Of a DNA stretch of 64,000 nucleotides, positions 34,901-46,537 are shown piece by piece. A model generated the notes under the pieces. It was given only the letters and a program-made list of their open reading frames with translations, was not told where the DNA came from and ran no database searches. The position numbers and the translations under genes were made by a program. The first letter of the stretch is position 1. Every line of letters begins with the position of its first letter. The stretch spans positions 402,546,379 to 402,610,378 of the forward strand of contig CAKMRJ010001112.1 in the NCBI GenBank assembly GCA_928212115.1. The letters are read 5' to 3'. This stretch comes from Lactuca virosa (Eukaryota > Streptophyta > Magnoliopsida > Asterales > Asteraceae).

Positions 34901-35488
34901 TCACACTAGAGGGAAAGCTCATACTTGTCAAAGCTGATAACTTTATGGATCTAGAGACCAAGAAGAGCTCAAATCTGAAGTTGCAACTTCAGATCTTAGC
35001 TCAAACACAAGAAAGGTTTCCAAAGAAAACACCCAAAAAGGGATCTAGGAAGAAATGAGCCAAGATAACAGCTTAATACCTTCAAAATAGTGCCAACTGA
35101 AGTAGATCTCTGATTCCCACGAGTTCCTTGCTTCTAATCACTTGTTTTCCCCAAGCTTTTCTCACAAAAAAAATCCTTCCTCAAAGATTAAATACACCAA
35201 AGAAGCATACACACACGAATTAGGGTTTTGAAATGTCAAGGGGCTGTGAAGGGGAGGCTGGGGAGGCCAATGATCCTTTAAATAGGGTGCAAAACCCCGG
35301 AAATTAGGGGTTCATCCTCCAGCTCCTACTCGTCGAGTCCCTACTTGGACTCGACGAGTAAGTCACTTAAGCACGCAGACCAACCCGCTGCTACTCGATG
35401 AGTCAGGCTCCCAACTCGTCGAGTAGGCCTTGAAATCAAGAAAAGTCTTATATAAACAAAATCAATACCTGAGAATCGGGGCGTTACA
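31955..35488 (-). repeat. Element C 5' LTR, split by solo LTR J
   Basis: On the minus strand it starts TGTAACGCCCCGATTCTC at 35488 and ends GGGTGTTACA at 31955. Without LTR J and its duplication it is about 1886 bp and matches 22088-23969. ACTCGNCGAGT words are at 35326-35430 and 32877-33095. The GGACCGCC array is near 32250-32400. Confidence 0.93.
33186..34828 (-). mobile_element. Solo LTR J
   Basis: 1643 bp, TGTAACGACG to GGATGTTACA on the plus strand. Target duplication AAATT (33181-33185) and AAAGT (34829-34833): one mismatch, and the undisturbed copy of the site in the other C LTR reads AAAGT. Features: GACCTTCCGGTC repeats (about 33485-33715), ACTCGCCGAGT words (33895-34075 and 34670-34770), TTTAAATAGG (about 34620) and a candidate intron 33387-33754 (368 nt). 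Confidence 0.9.
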
Positions 35489-37761
35489 TACCAACTTGTA
35501 ACATTCCAAAAATCATAAAAATTTAATTTTTTCAAAAACAACCCATTTCAACCATAAAGTGTTTACAAAACCATTGTTTCAAAAGTATAATTAAAATCAG
35601 AGTTTTTCCCAAGATCCAATGTCATGAAAACAGGAAATGTGTACGATCACGCCTTTGCTTTCCCGCGATCATCGCAAGTACACGGAACAATAAACTGAAA
35701 TTGTAAGCCAAAGCTTAGTGAGTTCCCCCAAAATACCACCACACAAACAAATATCATATGCAATTTTGCAATGTGGGTCCACAACCTCCCGATTTGCTTA
35801 CCCTGGCCCACAACCTCCCGGATGGATTGCCCTGCATGTAACATACTTGGCCCACAACCTACCGGTTGGATTACCCTGGCCCATAACCTCTCGGTTGGAT
35901 TGACCTGGCCCACAACCTCCCGGTTGGATTACCTCGGTCTATTGACTGATAAAAGAAAGCAGTAGTCTCAACCCAAACATAAACATGTCAGCATATAACA
36001 AATAACAACATACTCAACAAGCATATAATCATACAACCAGAAAATCATAGGTAATCCTACAGATCTACCAATCTAACACATATCATCAGCCATCATAATA
36101 TCATACATGTCTACCACATACTCAGCATAACATCAATCAATATATATAAGGATACCAAATCCAATGGGTCAGCCTTGGTGCCTTCGACCCACAAGTATAG
36201 TGAGGAAACTTACCTCTCAGTCTGAAACGATTGCTGAATTGGACACATCTCAGAATATCAGCTCTATCGATCACCTATCCAACAAATAGTGACAAATTCT
36301 CAATACAACTCAAAGTACCCAAAATACCCTTAGGTCAAACTCGGTCAGAGTCAAAGGTCCACGTCAATTGGACATGTCACCACGTTGTGGCCTCACATTG
36401 ACACGTTGTGGGCGCTTCACGACAAAATAGTCGGGTTTCCCCAGTCGCTACGTCCTCGCATCCAAACGCCACATCGTGGGAACTGGGTTCTAGAATCTTA
36501 ATAGATCTAGCCCTTAATATGTTAATCCCTTCCCTTCCAATCTTACAGAATCCTTACTAAGGTCCAAAACATTCCCAAGATCATTGCTTTTTCAAACATG
36601 CATGCCCAAAGCAAGTCTAGATTCCAACATAGGTCAAAATGAAGCAAAGTCACCAAAAATCTCATGCATGGAACTCAAAATAGCATTAAACTCCAGATCT
36701 GCAACATATGATAGCAAGGGGACCTTACTAATCTATAAAGTTGCCAAATTTATGGACCATTCCTTCTACTCAACCCAACATGAAGAAATAAGAACAATAA
36801 CCTAGATCTAGCATGCTTGAAAGAGAAAGGTAGAAGCTTGATGACTTATAAAGGTCCAACAACAACACAAGATGATGGAAAGAAGCTTGCTTGCTCCAAA
36901 CAATACACCAATGGAGTTTTCTTCTTCAAGAAAGAGCTAAAAACCACCCACAAAGGCCCAAATGAGCTCAAAAGCTTCAAAGGAGATTAGGTTTATGAAC
37001 TCAGAGGTTTAAGAGTGATGGAGGTTGAGGGTGGGCAACCCTAGCCTCCCTTTTTCCTTTAAATACCCGAGAAATTAGGGTTTAATGTTTCATCCACTCG
37101 CCACGTCGTGGGGGCTCATTAAAGTCCCGGGAACATTCTAGCATGGCCACTCGTGGTGAGTGATAACTTGATTATTTTTATATATTTTAGCAATCGTTAT
37201 CTTTTACTTTTAGCATTTTTAATATTCTTTTTGCATTAAATCGTTAGATTTATTGTTTTGAATATTTTTACTCGTTTAAGCTATTTTTATGTAGATTTGT
37301 TCGAGCAAGATGGTATTTTGGAGCATCGTTAAAGCCATATCGAATTCCTTGAAACCACGATTGAAGTCTCGTAGCAAAATCTGGGAGTGAAAAGAAAAAC
37401 GAAGCTATATAAATTAATTTTTTGGATTTTGACAGCTTTACGCGGCTTTCTTCAAACGATCAGACGGAGGAGAAAACGTTGTCCGATTGAGCTAAAATTT
37501 TACGGACGTCTTCCCAACTCATCAATCTTAGACCTCACAAAAAATGAGCAGATTTGAACAAGTTTTGATATGATTTTTGGTGTCGTGAACATCAGAACAG
37601 GAAGCTGTCAGCTTTAGCTTTGGCAGCCCAATACATAAAGCTTGTGGCAGTCCGTTTTCAGATTTTAAATAGCCCAACTAATTCATATGGTAGCCCATTA
37701 TCTTTATTTATCCAGCAACCCATGTTTCAATTTAATTGAGCCCACTTTGACTTATTGTGTA

Positions 37762-39897
37762 TGTAACATCCCAAAAATACAACCCAAAAATTTTTGTTTG
37801 AAAACTTTACTAAACCATAATATCAAATATTAAAAGATAAAACCATGAATCATGTGTCTCAAAATGTCATAATAAATTTATCAAATCGAAACTAGTGTCA
37901 AGATCATATCAAAATATCAGAGTCTAACTCCCAGGCTAAAACTGTGGTGTGTGCCATGCCATCATCCCGAGCCCTTCCCTTTGCTAGTTGAAGTACCTGA
38001 AACCAAAACTGAAACTGTAAGCACGAAGCTTAGTGAGCTCCCCCAAACTACCACATACCATACAATAACATATAAAGCACATACTGGGTCTTGCCCACTG
38101 CATCGGACCGAAGTTCGGAACTGCATCGGACCGAAGTCCGGAACTGACTAGGGCATTGCCCACTGCGTCGGACCGAAGTCCGGAACTGCATCGGACCAAA
38201 GTCCGGAACTGACTAGGGCCTTGCCCACTGCATCGGACCGAAGTCCGGAACTGCATCGGACCGAAGTCCGGAACTGACTAGGGTCTTGCCCACTGCATCG
38301 GACCGAAGTACAAAACTGCATCGGACCGAAGTCCGGAACTGACTAGGGCCTTGCCCACTACATCAGACCGAAGTCCGGAACTGCATCAGACCGAAGTCCG
38401 GAACTAACTGAACATAGCATAACATAATCATAACATATAATATGAACACATATACTGTATATTGTATCAGACCATAGTCCGGAACACATAACACATACCA
38501 TGCATGTATCACAAAGACACCAAGCATACTGAACTACTGCATCGGACTGAAGTCCGGACCTACTGCTAACTAAACAGGCCGGCATTGTGGTCGTAGACTC
38601 GTTCCTACTGGAAGGAAAAACTCACCTCGTAAGGCTGGCTGCTGAAATGTTGCTCGGGAACTGTCTGACTGCTGCTCCGGTAACTCCCCGGCTACAATTC
38701 CCAAAAGACACTTAATCAGACACTGATAACTAATCTTAGGGTAAAATGACTATTTTACCCCTGGTCAAAGTCAACAATCCGTTGACCTGACTCGCCGAGT
38801 TGGGCCGCTAACTCGTCGAGTCCCTATCTTTCCTTCTACTCCCTTTCCCGACTCTACTCGTCGAGTTTAACCAAAACTCGACGAGTTCTCCTTCTTTACT
38901 GATATCATGCCAACCTTCATCCGACTCGCCGAGTTGTATGAACAACTCGTCGATTCTGTTCTTACGGGTAAGGAGATTGCCTTGGACTCGCCGAGTCAGG
39001 GCGTAGACTCGTCGAGTCCCTCTACACTCAGATCCCTGTCTTAACTCACCGAGTCTTTACTCCACTCATTAACGGACTCGCTACTACTGAACAGGGAATC
39101 TAAGACTCGCGACCGGACTCGCCGAGCCCTTTGCATGCAGTTTCTATTAAGTCGATTCTAATCAGTTTCACTGCATCCAATTCATAGATCTGGGTTTCTG
39201 GGACAATCTGAACACGTAAAGTTGCTAACTTTACGTGTATCTATGATGCAATGAAGCAATAACACTCAAACTTGGCTATAATGGGGGTTACTTGTCTAGA
39301 ACAAGGCCATGGCTGCCAAAAGGTGGCCTTCTTGAGCTCCTGGAACTCAAGAGAGGCTAGATCTGAGATATGGCTTGATTACAAAGCTTCATCACTAGGG
39401 ATTTGGGGTTTTTGAGCTCAAAACCATCAATTTGGGGACAAACTAGATCTAGCAATACAATAACCAAGATGAAAGCTTTATTACCAGAAAGGATGGCCAA
39501 AGAGGAGTATAATCTGGATCTACTTCTTCTTCCTTGAGTTCTTCTACATTCTCCTTCTTCTTCTTGCTCAACAATGCACCAAGATTCCTTCACAAGGGCA
39601 AAAATCACTCACACACACTTCAAGGAGGCTAGGGTTTCGGGAATAAGTCTCTGAGAGGTGAAGGAGGCTGGTTTGGGGCTATAATGGTGTTTAAATAGGG
39701 TACACTCCCTAAAATTAGGGCTTCATCCAGACTGGCGGACTCGCCGAGTCCGGAATATGGACTCGTCGAGTCGCCACGCCAACTCCACGTGCTGACCCGC
39801 TGCTACTCGATGAGTTAGGGCCACTGACTCGTCGAGTAGCTTCTAAAATAAGAAGAAAAATAATGTTTTAAATGCATACCAGGAACGGGGCGTTACA
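37762..39897 (-). mobile_element. Solo LTR E
   Basis: 2136 bp. TGTAACATCCC to GGGGCGTTACA on the plus strand. Target duplication GTGTA at 37757-37761 and 39898-39902. Five tandem 65-bp units rich in CATCGGACCGAAGTCCGG (38087-38409). ACTCGCCGAGT words at 38785-39130 and 39735-39840, the latter above a TTTAAATAGGG box (about 39690, minus strand). Candidate intron 37997-38625 (629 nt). Confidence 0.94.
38087..38409. repeat. 65-bp tandem array with dyad core in LTR E
   Basis: Five units, each holding two copies of GCATCGGACCGAAGTCCGGAACT. The core GGACYNNRGTCC is an inverted repeat. It lies inside the candidate LTR intron. Scattered further copies occur at 38467 and 38540. Confidence 0.9.
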
Positions 39898-39965
39898 GTG
39901 TAGCTTGGAAACGCAGCAAATCAAGGGCATGAAATAGAAGTATCACAATTCACATTAGTAGAAGT

Positions 39966-40375
39966 TAGGAGTGGCAAATCGTGCTATCGTTTTGTGTTTC
40001 TGTCTGACACGACACGACACGACAATGTTTTATGTAACACGAAAACGACACGACATGATGTCGTGTTTTTTTAACTAACACAAAAACGAACGAATTTAAA
40101 AACAACAAACACGACACGACACGAAAAATATAACATATACTAAAAACTAGTTTGTTTAATGAATACTTTATCAAATATAACATGACAAACACGACAAAAA
40201 TGAAAAACACGATAAAGAACTGCTAAATCGTGTCAATTTCGTATCGAATTTTGAACACGAACACGACATCGTGTTTTTTTACAGTTAACACGAACACGAC
40301 ACGAACACGAATTCAAATTGCAGTTTCGTCCCAATTTCGTTTCGTGTCGTGTCGTGTCCTAAATTGCCACCCCTA
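39966..40375. mobile_element. hAT-like MITE with ACACGAACACG words (copy 1)
   Basis: Perfect 8-bp duplication GTAGAAGT (39958-39965 and 40376-40383). Inverted ends TAGGAGTGGCAA and TTGCCACCCCTA. Subterminal ACACGACACGA and its complement TCGTGTCGTGT on the opposite side. Same family as 53959-54335. Confidence 0.92.
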
Positions 40376-40383
40376 GTAGAAGT

Positions 40384-41430
40384 AGGAGGGAGTGACGACG
40401 CCTTTTGTGTCTCCTCCTTTCTTATTTTTGGAATTCAAATAATATTATCATTGATTTTATTATCTTGTAATTAGTTATTTTCTTTAGATTAGATTAGGTT
40501 AATTTTTGTATTAATACTTTGATTGTGGATGGAGTTTTTGGAGCAACAAGAAGTGACGATTTCAAGAAGCTTTGTCATCTTCGTTTCGTAATCGGTATTG
40601 GTATAATTTTCATCCTTTTTATTGTCATCATTATTATGTGTAGTTAGTTTTTATTTTCAATATTGGGTGAATGTATGGAACAATTAATTGATTAGGAGTA
40701 TTTTTGTATGGTTTTGATGGTATACTATGAAAATATTTTCTAGTAAAACATCTATTTATGTTCATATGTCTTTAATCATGAGTTTAGATATGTGAATGTT
40801 TAATTAGTTGGTTAATTTATTGATTACATAATGGATCCTCAAATTAACAAACGACAAATGGTTCTCGTGATTGCTTTCCTTTCACACAATCATTAAAGTA
40901 TTTTCTCCAACATGGTAGTGAAAACATTTTGACTCCTCTTGGATTTGGTGACTTTTAAATCTTAATGCTAGTTAATTTTCATTAATTACATGCTCCATGG
41001 AAATTATGACTTTAACTAAGAAAATGTGTTATGAGCTTCTCTAACCATTGTATTAACTAAGAAAAGTTTAGGTGATCTCAAGCTTCTTAGATTGCTATAG
41101 CCAAATTAGTATCCATTAAACCCATTGCACCACAGAATTATGATGATTAGTCAAATAGTTGAACTTGCGATTTATCCCGATATTAGAACGTTTTATTTTT
41201 ATAGATTTTGTATTTTTCTATTTTTGTTAATTTTGTAAAATAGTTTTTATCGCATTTAACATTTTGAACCCCCCCCCCCCCCATATAATTTTATATTTTT
41301 ATTTTGTAGAAACTGAATGCATAGATTTGATTCGAACCAATCCCTGTGGATTCGATCCCTATTACCGCTACTACAATTCATTTTTGTATGTCGTCGTATT
41401 TAAGGTTTTTTTTATTTGGTAGTCTCGACA
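40384..41430. other. Remainder of LTR F
   Basis: AT-rich, no open reading frame of note. It ends with the C14 run and the LTR-terminal text. Confidence 0.6.
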
Positions 41431-41633
41431 CCCACCAGTGAGCCATCACCATGTCGTGGTCAACCAAAACTCAAGAATTGTTTATAAAAATTTTACCTTA
41501 GAGAAACCGAATGTTACAAACACTCGTGTATTTATGACTCTTACCGCAACATGAGGTATTAGTTATCCGATTATCGATGACGACGTGCGTCAACTAAGGA
41601 AGAAAAATTCAATCATGATACACACAACTCATA

Positions 41634-41943
41634 AATGTTATTGAACACGCTTATGGTGTTTTGAATGTGAGATTCCCAATCCTAAAGCAAATGAATCCTT
41701 TTCTTTTTTTCAGTGCAAAGAGACATAGTCATTGTTTGTTTTGCAGTCCATAAATTTATAAGGAAATGCAATATTCATGATGAATTATTTATGACGTCTA
41801 GGGAGAACATCGATCAAGCATAAGGGGGGGAGAGTGATGGAGAAAACGTACACGATATGGAATGGGGTTCACAAGGCAGGAAATACATGACTAGTTTGCA
41901 TAACCATATTGCGAATCAGTTGGTGTCAGATACTTCAAATTAA
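41634..41943 (+). pseudogene. PIF/Harbinger transposase C-terminal remnant
   Basis: Three reading-frame pieces fit the C-terminal part of plant HARBI1-like DDE transposases. NVIEHAYGVLNVRFPILKQM starts at 41634; a frame change then leads to IVIVCFAVHKFIRKCNIHDELF, and after a stop EWGSQGRKYMTSLHNHIANQL ends at a TAA (41941). The RFPIL, AVHNFIRK-like and MT-LRD-IANQL-like blocks are the conserved tail of this family. No further transposase was found upstream because element D starts there. It is probably a decayed copy in the original host DNA. Confidence 0.75.
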
Positions 41944-42281
41944 ATTTGTAAGATTTTATTTGGATTTCAGTATGATTTCATAGATTTAAAAATATCTGTG
42001 TTTGATTTGGATTTGTGTTTAATTTTAATTTATGTTCAATTTGGATTTTGTATGGTGTTTATATATTATTTTTATAATTATTTAACAAATTGGTTTGATT
42101 ATTTTATAAACAAACACTTGAATTCATTAAAAATAAAATAGAAGAGTAAAATAATTATTTTTATAATTCAACACAACTATATATAGAGGTTCCAACTAGA
42201 CACCATGTTAAAAATTTAAATTTAGACCACTTAATTAGATTTTAAAAATTCAAATCTTAGATCACCCTTGTGCCCTAAGAG

Positions 42282-43085
42282 TAGGGATGTTATTCGGGTC
42301 GGAACTGGATCGAACTGACCCGGACCCGAAAACCAAATAATGGTGATTGCATGAACCGAAAACCGAACCGATTAACCAATACAGGTTCGGGTATTAATCG
42401 ATTCGGTTCGGTTATTACCCGAATAACCGAATAATATGTACAAGATGATTAAGGACCTAATATAACTGAAAAAAACCCGAACAAACCATATTATGATTTT
42501 ATAACCCGAATAACCCGAATAATAAAATAACAATGTGCTTTTATACATCAACATAAAACATTCAAAGACTAACATAACACAACAACACATTGAAAGAATA
42601 ACATTTACATTGTAGATTAACATAATGAGAATTAATTTCATACTTGAGTTTCTTGAGTTAGAGCCCAATTTTCCATGACTAGACAAAGTAGGAATTTGTG
42701 AATCCTTAGAGACAATAGGAATGGTTGATTTTTGAATGTTTGAAACAAGAGGAAGGATCTACGGGAGTGATTTCGAATTTGGAACTAGATGAGAAGATTG
42801 GTCGATTTTGAAACGATGAGAACAAGCGTAGGGTTTTTTTCTGTTATGAATGACGAGGACAAAAGTGTGAATCATGATTTTGATTTATGTCGATCAGAGA
42901 AAAGGGAGGAGGAATGCTTATTCGGGTTGGGTATTTAGAACCGAATAAGCTCTTATTTGGGTAACCTGAACCGAATAACCTGAGAACCGAATAAGCATAA
43001 TATAGATACCCGAAACCCGAATCGAATTGCTTATTCAGACTTAATTCGGTTCGGTTCGGGTTTTCAGGCCGAATCCTCATCCCTA
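42282..43085. mobile_element. hAT-like MITE with CGAATAACCCGAA words
   Basis: Inverted ends TAGGGATG and CATCCCTA. Target duplication CCTAAGAG (42274-42281) and CATAAGAG (43086-43093), 7 of 8 identical. Subterminal CGGTTCGG and ACCCGAATAACCCG repeats. No conserved protein. Confidence 0.85.
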
Positions 43086-43090
43086 CATAA

Positions 43091-43393
43091 GAGGGTGTTT
43101 GGGATTACTTTTGAAATGACTTTTGACTTTCAACTTTTTTAAAAAGTCAAAAAGATGTTTGGGAGATACAAAAGTTATTTTCAAAAATAACTTTTGTTAT
43201 TGAAGAAAAATGTGAGGTTTCAAAAGTTAGGAAAGTGTGATTTTTGTGACTTTTAGCATTTTAAAGCTAAATTACACTCAAAAGTCAAGAAATGCAACCC
43301 AAACACTTTTTAAAAATAACTTTCGCCTTTTTCCTCCTCAAAAATTAAACTAAAAAGAACTTTTAAGTTCAAAAAGTAATCCCAAACACCCCC
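43091..43393. mobile_element. Tourist-like (PIF/Harbinger) MITE
   Basis: TAA duplication (43088-43090 and 43394-43396). Inverted ends GAGGGTGTTTGGGATTACTT and AAGTAATCCCAAACACCCCC with one mismatch. The 3-bp TAA target is typical of Tourist elements. It lies immediately next to the hAT-like MITE at 42282-43085. Confidence 0.82.
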
Positions 43394-43427
43394 TAAATAA
43401 ATAGTAGAAACGAAGGTCAAGTTCACA

Positions 43428-45530
<2,103 letters not shown>

Positions 45531-46431
45531 TTATAATTATTGTTAGAAAGAAATTGAAAAGTCATTTGAAATGAATATGATAAAAGAAAAAATATATGGA
45601 AGTTTGGAAAGGAAATTGAAAATGTTGTGCTAGTCCCGCCAAAACCACCTATGGGGCAAGTCTTAACGGTGGTCGCAGGTTCTTCGTCTCCAGCATTTCC
45701 GTCACTCCTCTGCTCAACCACCGCAGTCCTCCTCTGCTCCGAAGATGCTTCCAAATATATTAACATGATGCTTCGAAACGACGGGGCCACATATGGCAGT
45801 TCACTGCCTCCCCTAGTTTCCTTTATCACATCAAAATTTCCTGGTTTGTTTTCTTTTTTCTATCATTCAAGCAATAGTCACAATATCCACCTCCGTACTG
45901 GACTTATGCTGACAACCTGATCGTTTTTACCCAATACTCAGCCCCATAATCGATCCCTGTTGCAAGTCTTAGTCGTATACTCATTGCTGCTGTTAATTTA
46001 GAGTAGGACTATTCGACTTTGTTATTAATCTGGTGACACTTATTTTGGTGTAGGTTTAGTAATGCGATCTAATAAAATGATATGTTCGGTTTTTGGGGAT
46101 TTAGTTGAATTGGGTTTTGTAGTTAGGTATGCTTCAGGGTTGTTGAAGAAAAAAAAAAGGATGAACTAAATGAAGAAGACGAGGGGATAAAAATGATATA
46201 CCAGATGAGGGAAAAAGTTAACTGCGGGCAGTTGACCTCGGAGGAACGAAAAGTTTGAGGTATTCTTATAATATGGACCATAGGATGATTTTTATAATTA
46301 AGTCAAAATTTTATCTTAAAATATATATGTATCACATCTAGTGTTATACTTAAAAACTCAAAGAAGTACATAAATGACAGCTTTTATTGTTTGAGTATTT
46401 CACCCACTGAGATTCATAATACATGCCAGAC

Positions 46432-46463
<32 letters not shown>

Positions 46464-46537
46464 AACTAGTTGTATCTATCTATCTATCTCTATTCAATCA
46501 CGTGGCAGAGGTGCTGTTTCAGAATTTGTTCTATCTG
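45531..46537 (+). promoter_or_regulatory. Region upstream of TPC1
   Basis: No convincing gene. A less AT-rich patch at 45630-45800 reads open on both strands but matches nothing I know. A (CT) tract (46432-46459) and a TATC repeat (about 46470-46487) lie in the probable 5' UTR. Confidence 0.4.

Larger units (their letters stand above)
22088..35488 (-). mobile_element. Gypsy element C (chromovirus-like), with two nested solo LTRs
   Basis: Minus-strand element. LTRs are 22088-23969 and 31955-35488 (the latter split by solo LTR J). Target duplication TACCA is at 22083-22087 and 35489-35493. The PBS is at 31935-31951 and a polypurine tract near 23976. Gag, protease, reverse transcriptase, RNase H, integrase and a C-terminal chromo-like region follow on the minus strand, in that order. 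Solo LTR I splits the integrase core. Several frameshifts and stops make it defective. The LTRs differ by scattered substitutions and two indels, so the insertion is moderately old. Confidence 0.94.
37161..41437 (+). mobile_element. Solo LTR F (Gypsy, possibly Athila/Tat-like) with two nested elements
   Basis: Target duplication GTGAG at 37156-37160 and 41438-41442. It starts TGATAACTTG and ends ACACCCACCA. Removing solo LTR E and the MITE leaves about 1.7 kb with no coding region. The end CCCTGTGGATTCGATCCC (about 41342) followed by TCGACACCCACCA resembles Athila/Tat-type LTR ends; that family call is uncertain. A 14-base C run lies at 41269-41282. Confidence 0.72.
35497..41518 (-). mobile_element. 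Element D 5' LTR, split by solo LTR F
   Basis: On the plus strand it starts TGTAACATTCC at 35497 and ends CCGAATGTTACA at 41518. Without F it is about 1740 bp. It is the LTR of the element whose PBS is at 22071-22087. It contains a TGGCCCACAACCTCCCGGTTGG-type array (about 35770-35935) and CCACGTCGTGG-like words (36365-36490 and 37100-37120, and 41453 across F). The donor at 36213 (GTAAGT) is intact. The acceptor near 35681 reads CCG instead of CAG. The 5-bp duplication at the far end would be AACAC (41519-41523); its partner is outside the window. Confidence 0.82.

Noticed and set aside
22071..35500. Tandem Gypsy elements sharing one LTR at 22088-23969
   Set aside because: A PBS on the lower side of this LTR suggested it, but the TACCA duplication at 22083 and 35489 shows that this PBS belongs to element D and that C is simply inserted into it.
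38087..38409. CRISPR-like appearance of the 65-bp array in LTR E
   Set aside because: The units are contiguous tandem repeats without unique spacers, in a plant LTR.
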